Part shown: in pieces, positions 44,216-53,203 of the stretch
Numbering within the stretch: the stretch's first letter is position 1
Layout of the letters: each line of letters starts with the position of its first letter
Origin: Prorocentrum cordatum
Taxonomy: Eukaryota; Sar; Dinophyceae; Prorocentrales; Prorocentraceae
DNA: 64,000 nucleotides
NCBI GenBank assembly: GCA_963575745.1
Contig: CAUYUJ010011203.1
Location: 368,111 to 432,110, forward strand
Direction of reading: 5' to 3'
The notes under the pieces: generated by a model
What the model was told of the DNA's origin: nothing
What the model saw: the letters and a program-made list of their open reading frames with translations, nothing else
Database searches by the model: none
Translations under genes and position numbers: made by a program

Positions 44216-45541
44216 ATGAGCACGCAGACCCAACGACCGACTTACCCACCATCCCAACAACGAAGGAGGAGATCACATAGCACGACAGCCGACAACCAGC
44301 ATGCGCAACAAGTAGTGGCACAACTTACCAACAACTTACAGCACGCTGTACATGCCGACAACGATAAGACGGCAGCCCTGACAGCATCCCAGGGCACCGA
44401 TGTAGGAGCACGACAAAGAGCTGACCACCACTACAAGCCAACGCAAGACATACGTACTGCAATGGTACCATTCCGACAGCAGCGACGACATCGACGAGTA
44501 AAGCCACAAGACAACGAAAGCAGCTCGACCACGTGCACAACCAGAGCCATGCAACCGTTCAGAGTTAAAACAAACAAGGGCCAACCTAAACAACCACCTA
44601 GAACACACCGTGTAGCAACACAATCGACCGACCAAGACGGACCCCAACAACAAGTACTGCGCCAATACAGCATCAACCACCGGCAGTTCAACACCGAGTG
44701 CGACCGCGGCTACACCAGCAGCTTGAAAGCAATGATACAAGCAACACCAGCACCGACCCTATACCAGGATGTCTATGGCGACGACCTGCACCCCGCAGCG
44801 CGATATGTCCTCGACTCGACCCCCAATGGCAACAACAGCCACAAGACAAAGAATTTCTACACGGACGCGTCCTACAATATCAAGAAGAAAGACGGCTGCT
44901 CCTGGGCTTTCATACTTCTGCAGGAAACAAATATGTTCGAAGAACTTACATTCAGGGGCGCATACTACGGCATCGCCAGCGACAGCCACAACATAGACCT
45001 CAACAGCAGCGCATATACCAACACCACAGGCGAGATCATGGCAGTAATGCAAACACTCATGTGGACCATTGCGGCCAACGAATCCCAGCGCGCCGGTATC
45101 TTTACAGACTGCAGGACGGTCATCGACCTATGCCACGGCACGGCAACCTCGACCGCAGACCACGACCTCGCCATGTATCTCAAGCTTGTATTCGCTCGCG
45201 CCAGTACCATCGCAAGCATCGGCCTCCACCACGTGCCAAGCCACGAAGGGGTGCCTTGGAACGAACTTGCTGATTGCTTATCAAAGCGCGAGTGGAAGAA
45301 GCACGAGAAGAACGAGCCTACCAACAACATCTTACGGAGCTTCCAACTCGCTATCACTACCAGCAAATATTATCAATGGGAAAAAGTACCGGCAATAAAA
45401 AACGAAATACACACGCAGATCCAGCTAGGCAAGACAACAATCTCAACTTTGAGAACACGAAGCGCGACGCCAAGTCCGAGCACATTATTGCGCCGACGGA
45501 AACTACTAACATCTCAGCGGAGATCAAGATCAGCATCATGA
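44216..45541 (+). CDS. RNase H-domain ORF of the large LINE-like element
   Basis: This frame begins at the ATG at 44216 (MSTQTQRPTYPP); further upstream the frame is open only from a GTG. The first ~200 residues are Gln/Thr/Arg-rich and probably disordered. A type I RNase H fold follows (44850-45300): FYTDAS (first Asp), TTGEIMAV (Glu), IFTDCRTV (Asp), HHVPSHEG and NELADCLSK (last Asp). All four acidic catalytic residues are present. RNase H removes the RNA strand during cDNA synthesis. In most known LINEs it lies after the reverse transcriptase; here it precedes the endonuclease. A AAA AAC at 45397-45403 is in the right register for a -1 shift into the endonuclease frame, which overlaps 45274-45541. 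Confidence 0.75.
   Translation: MSTQTQRPTYPPSQQRRRRSHSTTADNQHAQQVVAQLTNNLQHAVHADNDKTAALTASQGTDVGARQRADHHYKPTQDIRTAMVPFRQQRRHRRVKPQDNESSSTTCTTRAMQPFRVKTNKGQPKQPPRTHRVATQSTDQDGPQQQVLRQYSINHRQFNTECDRGYTSSLKAMIQATPAPTLYQDVYGDDLHPAARYVLDSTPNGNNSHKTKNFYTDASYNIKKKDGCSWAFILLQETNMFEELTFRGAYYGIASDSHNIDLNSSAYTNTTGEIMAVMQTLMWTIAANESQRAGIFTDCRTVIDLCHGTATSTADHDLAMYLKLVFARASTIASIGLHHVPSHEGVPWNELADCLSKREWKKHEKNEPTNNILRSFQLAITTSKYYQWEKVPAIKNEIHTQIQLGKTTISTLRTRSATPSPSTLLRRRKLLTSQRRSRSAS
45397..45403 (+). promoter_or_regulatory. Candidate -1 ribosomal frameshift heptamer A AAA AAC
   Basis: Codons of the RNase H frame read ATA AAA AAC, so the heptamer A-AAA-AAC is in the canonical X-XXY-YYZ register. A -1 slip leads into the frame carrying the AP endonuclease, which is open on both sides of the site. 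No downstream pseudoknot was worked out. Confidence 0.45.
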
Positions 45542-46977
45542 CCTATAACGTCGAAAGCGCCAGAGAAGCGGAGCCGACAATCAAGAAAAATATGACCAGA
45601 GCAGGAAGACTGACCAATGAACGGCGGGGGCCGATCATACAAGGTCAGCTACAACATCGCGGAGTACACCTCATTGGGATCCAAGAAGGAAGGAACGAGC
45701 GACGAGTAGCTACCAGCAACGGGTACCACATGATCAGCAGGCCACACCACAGCTACAACTGCGGGTGCGAATTGCGGGCAAGCCTTACGCTACCAGATGC
45801 TTTAACACCAACGGGGCCAATAGTTTAAAAACCATCGGACTTACACGTTATCGTAGCCAGGCCACGACTACTCACTGTGCGGATCCAAGCGAAGGCCTTC
45901 GACCACACGGCGCGCGCTGCGCACGCTCCGCACAAAAAGAAGAACGCCAAAGAACGAAATGAATTCTGGGAGTACCTAACCAAGCAAGTATCGAAGTTCA
46001 ACCCGTCCATAATCTTCATCGATGCGAACGGGCGGGTGGGACCTACGACATCACTATGGGTTGGACCCGCAGGTCTCCAACATTAACAAGACGAAAATGG
46101 ACAGCGGCGACACGAATTGGCTGCGTCGGCGCACATGCCTATCGTCAATGCCCCTAGATCATACGGCAAACATCACCATACATGGAAAGATGCCCATGGG
46201 CACGGACACCGTATTGACTACACCATGTTTAGCGAACGCCTACATCAAGCTGTGACAACATGTTTGACGATGCCAGACCTTGAGACGATAAAACAGCAAG
46301 CCAAAGCAGACCATCCACTGGAAGACCATACACCAGTGCTTGCACAAGCGGCTTGCCACATATCGACCAGGGTTAAAAAGAAGCTGTTCCCTAAGATCGA
46401 CAAAACAACGCTGACGGACGAGAAGGCGATCAACAAATTCAAACAGATGTTTGATGCGACTGTGATCCCCGACTGGCATGCCAGCCTTGACCAGCACGCC
46501 TATTGCTACACGCTCACCATCATGGAGACAGCGACCGCAGCATTTCCCCATAGCCAGCACAAGAAGATGCAGGAACACATCTCCGACCAAACCTTCGAAT
46601 TTATCATCGACCGGCGACGACTTGCCAAGCCACTACGGAAAGCAGCGCGGCATGGGCCAAGGCACCACATGGTGACCAGAAGGATCATCAAAGAGATAGC
46701 CGACACCATCAAACGCCCGACAAAAACTTACCGACCAAGTGCCTTGATCAGCACTACAATGGACGCATGCGACTCGCTATCGAAGCACAGCGGGCTAACA
46801 TCAGCAACGATCACAACGGATTGTCCTCGCTGCACGAGAGTGGTACAACGATACTCGAAAAACACCACCACGATTGGTCAACTACGACTACGACGAGTTC
46901 CTCAACCAGCAAGCCACACGAGCAGCAGAAGCGAGGCAGAACAACCAGCCATACAACGAATGAAAACGAGTACGTAA
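45404..46977 (+). pseudogene. AP endonuclease domain of the large LINE-like element
   Basis: This is the target-nicking endonuclease. In one frame it shows SIMTYNVESA, LIGIQEGR (Glu), SDLHVIVARPRLL, IFIDANGRVG, TWKDAHGHGHRIDYTMF and DHTPV, the ordered motifs of the exonuclease-endonuclease-phosphatase fold, then a linker. The frame is broken only by two in-frame TAA codons, at 45826-45828 and 46084-46086, both between conserved motifs. The frame stays otherwise open to 46977, but protein-like sequence moves to other frames after about 46740. A pseudogene is the simplest reading; sequencing errors or recoding are alternatives. Confidence 0.7.
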
Positions 46978-48861
46978 GCGACTACTGTCTGGCAGGCGCA
47001 AGCGACGCAAGACACGGGCATTCCCCATGATGGTGGACAACAGCGGCGGGGTTATTACAGACGCGGAGGCGAAGCACAACGAAGCCGCCCACCACTTCGG
47101 CGACATAGGAGCTGCAGCTTTGCATGACAGAGACCGACATAACAGAGCAAGACAACAATACGGACGACATTTGCGACAACAATACGGTCCGAAGCATCGA
47201 CGATTTCGCTAGCAGCTACGAGCTTGAAGAACAACTGGATCGGTGCAAACACGGACGAGCTGCAGGACCTGACGAAGTTACCGACGACCTTGCCCACGCG
47301 GCACCACGAGAAATGGCACGCCACATGAAACCGCTAAGTTCCAAGACTGGACTGCTCATCCGAGAGGCAGTGACACACAGAGGATCGCGAATAACACACT
47401 TCTGGAAAGGAAAAGGGGCCGAAGAGACGCTACAAATCCACCGATCGATATCGCCCGCCAACACCATCATCAAGCACCACTACAGGTATATACGACAGTG
47501 CATGACGGATTTTTTACCTGGGCTATTCTTCATCACTCAGATGGGAGGCCGAAACCACTACAGCACGGACTACAACCTCCTCATAATGCGACTGACCTTC
47601 AACCTAGCAGCCGCGGAAGGAACCAACCGAATCATGATCATGATCGACATGAAATCTGTCTTTCACAAGGTAGACGACATGCAGATGAGCACCGACGACA
47701 TCGACAACCTGATATGCCACATGGGCATCCCTCAATGTACGCAGCCGGCTATACAGACCCTCATGAACAACAAAGGCATCGCCAGCACCCACATAGACAA
47801 GAAGCAGTTGCTCTCGATGCTGGCCGAAGCCCACCGCAACGCGGTTCCTCACCGAGCGCGACTCCGACTACGCAGCACCAAGGCTAGGAACCCGACCAGG
47901 AGTACCTATAGCCGACTTCACGACGCGCTGATGCCTGCAGTCACGAAGGACTATCATGAAGAGGACATTACAGCGGAGGCCGCTTAAGAATACCAGGCAG
48001 CCCACCAGTATTCTGTACCAACCCTGAAAACCAGCACATGACAACAATATAATTCGCCGACGACGTGAAAGCTACGGCAACGGTCACCGACGGCAATGCG
48101 ATCGAGACTACAATCAAAACCATGTGGGGGATACTGGTACGAACTACACGATCGCGAGGACTACCCATCAACATTACCAAGTCCAACTTCCTCATTTTCG
48201 CCAGCAACATGGATGGAAAAAGAATTGCGAGACAAATGCATATTGACCAGAAACAATACACGGACATGGGGATGACAATCACAATCACGCGAACGCTTCA
48301 AGTCCTGGGCACAATGGTGATTGATCGGAATGATTTTACCCAGGAAGCTGCAGCACGCGCACTTGCTCTAAAGGAGGCGACCACACCACTCCGAAAGACG
48401 GTGTTCAAGCGCGACAAGATCACCAATACCGCCAAGATACACCATCTCAACGCTCTTGGCAACCCACGACTACTATACAATGCAGGAACCTGGATACCTG
48501 CAAAAGGACGGACACGGACAGACTCGCCATTGCATACATAGCAGCTGCGAGGATGGCATTGGGCATTCATCATCCGACAACTCAGCGTGAGAAGATCACC
48601 AGCATCGAGATCATCAGCTGGGCAGGCATCGCATCACTCCCACAAAGGCTACGGCAGACAAGGCTGCGGGAGATTGTACGGTTAACGACCGCCGGCCCGA
48701 TTGAGCTAAGAGCCCTGCTCGACTACGACATCGAGAACACTGGAAGATGGTCTACGACGATGGCAGACGACCTCTACCACATCAAAATGTACACCAACAA
48801 GCACCATAAAACGCCAAACCACGACGACATTCGCCAATGGATAGGCATGACAAAAGAATAA
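46978..48861 (+). pseudogene. Reverse transcriptase domain of the large LINE-like element, frameshifted
   Basis: Reverse transcriptase motifs are spread over three frames. From 47124: SYELEEQLDRCKHGRAAGPDE and HFWKGKG (fingers), then MIMIDMKSVFHKVD (motif A, first catalytic Asp). Near 47884 in the next frame comes LGTRPGVPIADF (motif B). At 48053 in a third frame comes FADDV (motif C, catalytic Asp pair), directly preceded by a TAA. From 48065 come GLPINITKS, LGTMVIDRND and LYNAGTW (motifs D/E and thumb). From about 48505 another frame carries the helical RIAIAYIAAAR-like C-terminal part to 48861. The order and spacing fit a LINE reverse transcriptase. At least four indels would be needed to explain it. 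Confidence 0.7.
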
Positions 48862-48889
48862 CTTTCCAAATTCAAAAGTATTACTACGC

Positions 48890-49390
48890 ATGCCTACAAG
48901 ACAGCCACAGTTCAACAAAGAAAAAGCAGCTGCAGCTGCCTGGAGAAGACGCATCAATGACATGTGCGACGGCACCATCATCCCTGCGCCCGAGAGCGAA
49001 GGCCCTCAACACGACGGCAGGTACCTTTGTTACGGATGCGGGCAGCTCATGAACGGCAAGGCGGCGTACCAAAAGCTCATGCGCGCGAAGCACAGCCAGC
49101 AAGAGAAGATAATCAACTACATCCACGGAACTACATGCCAGGTCTGTGTGAGGGAGTACTGGACGGTCAACAGATTGTACAAGCACATGTGCGCCAGCAG
49201 ACGGTGTGCATCGCTCGCCATGAAGTTCAGCAAGCGGCACGAATACGACGCAGCCAACGACAGATCCGAGGAGATGGTACCAACAAAACCAAAGGACTAC
49301 CCGAAGATTACGCAGAACGCCCTTGCGTCCAGCTCTACGGGCCATCACTCGCACCACGCACAGACGCGAAGCACCATTGCACTTCGATGA
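48890..49390 (+). pseudogene. Zinc-finger segment of the large LINE-like element
   Basis: Two Cys-pair motifs follow the reverse transcriptase: YLCYGCGQLMNGKAAYQKLM with a later His, and TTCQVCVREYWTVNRLYKHM with C-x-x-x-x-C following. These resemble paired nucleic-acid-binding fingers found at the C-termini of LINE polyproteins. The segment is shifted in frame relative to both neighbours. A further phrase in this frame after the stop at 49390 (ENKGKTSYQAIVEYIIREW) echoes NGKAAYQKLM, so a third, damaged finger-like unit may exist. Confidence 0.5.
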
Positions 49391-50310
49391 TTCCTGCACC
49401 AGTCCCTATGTCACCGCAAGCAGACGAAGGGCACGGCGTGCGACGAGAACAAAGGGAAGACGTCCTACCAGGCGATCGTCGAATACATCATACGCGAGTG
49501 GATACAACCGACGGAGAAACGGCATGGCTATGCAACGACGGGATACAACAGACTACGATACTGCTCATTACCGACCAGAACGCCACCAGTGCAGATACCA
49601 TGCGCATCATCAACGGCATCAAGCGGCAAGCGGAGCTACAACACCGACGCGTGCGCATACTCGCCGTAGCCAACCACACGAGCCAGAAGCACAACGAAAG
49701 AAAAGCCGACCACATCAACAGCGCTATCCACGATGCTATACTGAATGATACAATCGACGCCACCAATTACAAGACGTCCACCCCGAGCATAGTCAACAGC
49801 AATCAACTCCGCGACGAGCAACACCCGTGGGGTAGAAGAGATGCCAGCAAACACGACTACACGACCATCACGGAAGATAACGCGAAGATACGAGACGCCA
49901 TCGCCCACATATACACGTGCGTCGCCAACGGCACGGCTTGCATGGTAAACATCGGACCTATGACGACAACCGCCCCACGAGAGCTACAACATCTGGAGAG
50001 ACACAACCACATCACGACGACCGACCTAGTCATTACCAGCAAGCACTTCCTCAACACCAGCGACGGCGATGACGACACGATACGTATCCTGGCTGCTGCA
50101 CGCGGAAGTAACCATACAGACGGAACAGAGATCGGCGACCTCAATGAGTACGTCACACACCACGACCGATACCATGTGGACAGCGAGCAGACGAGCCCAC
50201 GAGCGGACCCCACAGCGCACAGCGCCGAAGGGAAGGGGACGCCGTGGCGATACACCATGGTCTCGCTGACGGTAGAACGCAAGACCCATCGGAAAGCACG
50301 CAGACAGTAG
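49391..50310 (+). CDS. C-terminal domain of the large LINE-like element, unknown
   Basis: The open frame entering from 48964 becomes protein-like at about 49500 and runs to the TAG at 50310 (~270 codons): GETAWLCNDGIQQTTILLIT, RRVRILAVANHTSQ, DAIAHIYTCVANGTACMVNI, TTTDLVITSKHFLNT, TIRILAAARGSNH. Alternating hydrophobic strands and helices suggest a folded alpha/beta domain. I do not recognise a family. It is uninterrupted, unlike the rest of the element. Upstream of 49391 the same frame is only a shadow of the zinc-finger frame. Confidence 0.45.
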
Positions 50311-51090
50311 CTTCCTGGGGCGCCATCTGGAACACATCTTGGAGCCTGCATCCCTTCGGAGGATAGTCAAGTGACGAGAGTGAACCGTGGCGTCTCGGGG
50401 AACCGTGGTTCTCCCCTCGGAGCCAGCATCCCCTTCGGAGGGCTGTCTGGGGCTGAGGACGAGGGCCACGGCTCCATAGTGCGAACAAGGGCTGCGTGCG
50501 GACCCTTGGGTGCAAGACCACCGAGCGAGGCGACCTCCCCTTCACGGATCGGCGGCACCTCGCACGCGGAGCACCGCACCGTCCAGAAGGCCCCCCCTCG
50601 GCGGTGAGCGCGCCCACCCCTCGGCAAAAGGGCCGAGGGGTGACGGCGGCCGCCGACGGGGGGAAGAGGAGACGGGCTCCCTCCGACAAGGGGGCCCGCA
50701 GGGCGAGCCCGAGGCCATCGGAGGCCTTCGTCTCCCGCCTCTCCTTCTTGAGCCCTGGAGGCCTCCTCCCCTTCTCCCCCTGGCCTGGCCTCGGCGCTTC
50801 GGTTTCGTTCTCGTTGGCCTCGCCCTCCCCCCCTTTCCTTTTTGCGCCCTGGAGGCGTCCTCCCAGCCCCCCCCCCCTCTGGCCTGGGCGGGGTCCGTGC
50901 GCGCGTGCTGCGTGTCTGGCCTCGCTTTCGTCTTGCGCGCTCGGTTCGCTCGGCGTCGGCGCGTTCGCTGCGTGCTCGGCACACGCCCGTGCGCGCATGC
51001 GCGGTGCCCGCGCGCGGGCGCGCGCTCGGGCGCCGCGGGGCTACGCGGAGACCCGCGAGCGGCCCGCAGCGGCAGGAGGGGGTCGAGGGG
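50311..51090. other. Intergenic, GC-rich
   Basis: Frames of 200-500 codons are open on both strands because of high GC. They contradict each other and have no domains, so none is called. Confidence 0.5.
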
Positions 51091-51118
51091 CCCAGGGCCC
51101 AGGGGGGCGAGCCTCGGC

Positions 51119-51432
51119 CACGTCCTGCACACCCTGGGCCTCGAGCACGGCACGGGCCGAAAGCCTGAGCCCATCCTGAGCTCAGCGTCATTGGAAGGGC
51201 CCTGGGACACAAAAAAATACAGAGACACAAATGACAGGATCCCCCATATTTGTCATATGTTCTAGGTTTTTGTCTTCCCCCACACTTCCCATATTTTCCC
51301 ATATTTTCTGGGGAATCGACGATTAACTGTGTCTGTGTGTTTCTTTCCCTCCTGAACATCCTGCATACCCTGGACCTCGAGAGCGGAACGGGCCGAAAGC
51401 CTGAGCCCATCCGGAGCTCAGCGCCCTGGCTG
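51119..51432. repeat. ~75-bp direct repeat pair
   Basis: CCTGCA(C/T)ACCCTGG(G/A)CCTCGAG, GGGCCGAAAGCCTGAGCCCA and GAGCTCAGCG occur at about 51122-51190 and again at 51359-51424. The intervening sequence contains a CCCATATTTTCCCATATTTT run. Confidence 0.85.
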
Positions 51433-51496
51433 TACAACCAAACTGCTGCCAAATGGGGAAGCTGCAGAAAGGGAGCAAAGCCCCTTCTTGGCCCCC

Positions 51497-51663
51497 AGAG
51501 CGACGGGTGCACAGGGCTGAGCCTAAACGGTGTTTCTCGTTTTCGTGTTGTTTTCGTTTTACCTCGTTTTGTCTTCAGCCCCGCTTTTAACACAAAACAA
51601 AATCGAAACGAAAACGGCCCACGAAATCGCCAAAATACCGTTTCGATCCACCCCTGCGGGTGC
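51497..51663. repeat. Fold-back element (imperfect hairpin)
   Basis: AAACGGTGTTTCTCGTTTTC + GTG and TTTTCGTTTTACCTCGTTTT on the left pair with GTTTTGTTTCGATTTTGTTT-like sequence and AAACGGTATTTTGGCGATTT + CGTG on the right read reversed. The apex is at about 51570-51590. There is no ORF. Confidence 0.7.
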
Positions 51664-51945
51664 GCAAGGAGCGCTGGAGGAGCAACCATGGCAGGGCTCG
51701 GCGGCCCGTGGGCCCCTTCCGACCCCAAACCGTCTCTTACGTCGGCGTCTTGACTGCGTGGTCGCCCGCCCGGGGCGCGGAGGAGGATGGCGCCAGCCTT
51801 GCGCACCGAGGTCTGGGGCCAGACACTGCCACAGGCACTCTGGGCGAAGGCGGCGGAGTGGATCGGCACATCCGAAGCCCGTCTTCGGCGGCGCGCATAG
51901 GGAAAGGGGTGATGGGTGGTGCCGAAGGTGTGGCCCTCTCAGCCG
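51664..51945. other. Intergenic
   Basis: No gene recognised. Confidence 0.4.
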
Positions 51946-52050
51946 GGCGAATTTCTAAGAAGGCAGGAGGCTTCTAAGGAGCCAACCAAGAAGCGTCTGG
52001 GCTCCTCGAAGAACCCAGGCTCTTCCGAGAAGGCCCCCGCCGCCTAAACA
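51946..52050. repeat. CTTCT-N-AGAAG cluster
   Basis: TTTCTAAGAAGGCAGGAGGC, CTTCTAAGGAG, CTCGAAGAACC and TTCCGAGAAGGC words. Confidence 0.7.
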
Positions 52051-52600
52051 AAAAACAATGTCTTGAAAGGCCGCTCCCTTGTGCGAGGCGCCGGCATCTC
52101 CCCAGAGTATCCCCCGTGTCCAGACGGCCCCCACGCCGAGGGGTCCGAGCGTCTGCGTTGGCACAAAAAGAGCGCCAGTGACGCCTCAAAAGCCGAAGAT
52201 GGCCTCCAAGATCGCACAACATGGACCCGGCAAGAGAGCGAAGAGACAGCTCGAGCGGGCCATGAAGACTCCCAAGGGTGCCCTCAAGAGGCCAAACGAA
52301 AATATTCACATTGACCTGAATGTGCCGCATACATGCTTGCCTCCTCATCGTTGTGCCTGCTGGTCTGTGTGGCGTCCTCGAAGACCGTCTCCTACTCTAT
52401 GTTTTCCTGGATCGGATCAACAAAACCATAAGACCGGCCTCCCACTTGCACGAGCCCCTAAGCGCAGCAAAATGTTCGGCATAGGCGTGGCGCAATGACG
52501 TCCAGGTGTGGATTTCGGAAACTGCGTCCGCATCTGCCAACCTTAGCCGTCAGTTGGGTGCAGCAAGCTAAGCTACCGCCGCCCAGCCAGCGAACTCCAA
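52051..52600. other. Intergenic, downstream of the Cys-rich gene pair
   Basis: Unique sequence with a short CCAAGA-type run at 52195-52290. No gene. Confidence 0.4.
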
Positions 52601-52604
52601 CGAC

Positions 52605-53051
52605 TCATGCCATCGTCTGCGCCACGGGCGGTTGCGCAAGCGGGTCGCTCACTTTCAGTCCCATCTTCTGGCAGACCTTTCTCAATTGGGCGTCCTGGGA
52701 CAAGATCAACTGATTGATCTCTTCCTGTCTGCGTATGTTTCCTGTGTCGCCGCGCGCCTTCATTCGAGTCTTGAGCTCGTGCACAATCTCATCCACCGTC
52801 TCCTTGTCGCAGCCCCAACCTGGACTCAAGGGGCCCATGCTCGAAGAAACGCTCACGCAGATGCCGCAGCAGTGGCCCGCGTCCACTTCCAGAAGCTGGC
52901 CGTAAGGACGCCTCGACTTGGAGTCCGAGCAGCACGTCGTCGTCTCGAGGACCGCCTCCTCGGGGTCGAGGTCTAGCGTTTGCGTGCCACAGCAACAGAC
53001 CTGGTGGCATATAGAAGTCACATCGTACTCCTTTCTGTCGAACGTTGCCAC
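52605..53051 (-). CDS. Small Cys-rich protein, tandem copy 1 (148 aa, intronless)
   Basis: This intact 148-codon gene starts with ATG at 53051 (MATFDRKEYDVTSICHQVCC). The order is a Cys-rich N-terminal half (VCCCGTQTLDLDPEEAVLE, TTTCCSDSK), RRPYGQLLEVDAGHCCG, a Cys-Gly segment (PGWGCDKE) and a C-terminal amphipathic helix: IVHELKTRMKARGDTGNI then RRQEEINQLI. The same elements appear in the next gene upstream on the same strand, so the two are tandem duplicates in head-to-tail arrangement, typical of dinoflagellates. The family recurs in dinoflagellates as far as I know; its function is unknown. The cysteines suggest metal binding or disulphides. No signal peptide or membrane segment is seen. 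It has no intron where copy 2 has one. No spliced-leader relic is seen in the 150 bp upstream. Confidence 0.8.
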   Translation of the reverse strand: MATFDRKEYDVTSICHQVCCCGTQTLDLDPEEAVLETTTCCSDSKSRRPYGQLLEVDAGHCCGICVSVSSSMGPLSPGWGCDKETVDEIVHELKTRMKARGDTGNIRRQEEINQLILSQDAQLRKVCQKMGLKVSDPLAQPPVAQTMA

Positions 53052-53203
53052 CTCCTGCTTCTTTAGAAGGAGACAAAACTACATAAGCATAAACGTTCGG
53101 ACGACCGCGAAGATTTGTTGGATCTGCGCTGGGCCCCCATCCCTGGCGCGCGGGCCCAAGGCTGATCCAAAAAAAATCTGCGCGGAACTCCAACAAAACA
53201 TTG
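53052..53203. other. Spacer between the tandem Cys-rich genes
   Basis: About 150 bp separate the stop of copy 2 from the start of copy 1. No promoter elements could be recognised, as expected for dinoflagellates. Confidence 0.5.

Larger units (their letters stand above)
40073..50310 (+). mobile_element. Large damaged LINE-like retroelement (~10.2 kb)
   Basis: Coding-like sequence spans over 10 kb on one strand: coiled-coil ORF1, gap, RNase H, AP endonuclease, reverse transcriptase, zinc fingers, C-terminal domain. The coding strand is rich in A and C (many CAA, ACA, GAC codons), unlike the GC-rich flanks and unlike the LINE at 19-24.7 kb. It is broken by several frame changes and in-frame stop codons, so it is an old copy or contains sequence errors. 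No long terminal repeats are seen. The 3' flank holds two short direct-repeat pairs (CATCCC-TTCGGAGG; GAACCGTGG). Both boundaries are estimates. Confidence 0.75.

Noticed and set aside
50153-51869. 500- and 281-codon minus-strand frames and 227-251-codon plus frames
   Set aside because: High-GC region open in most frames; no domains, mutually contradictory, crosses a direct repeat and a fold-back.
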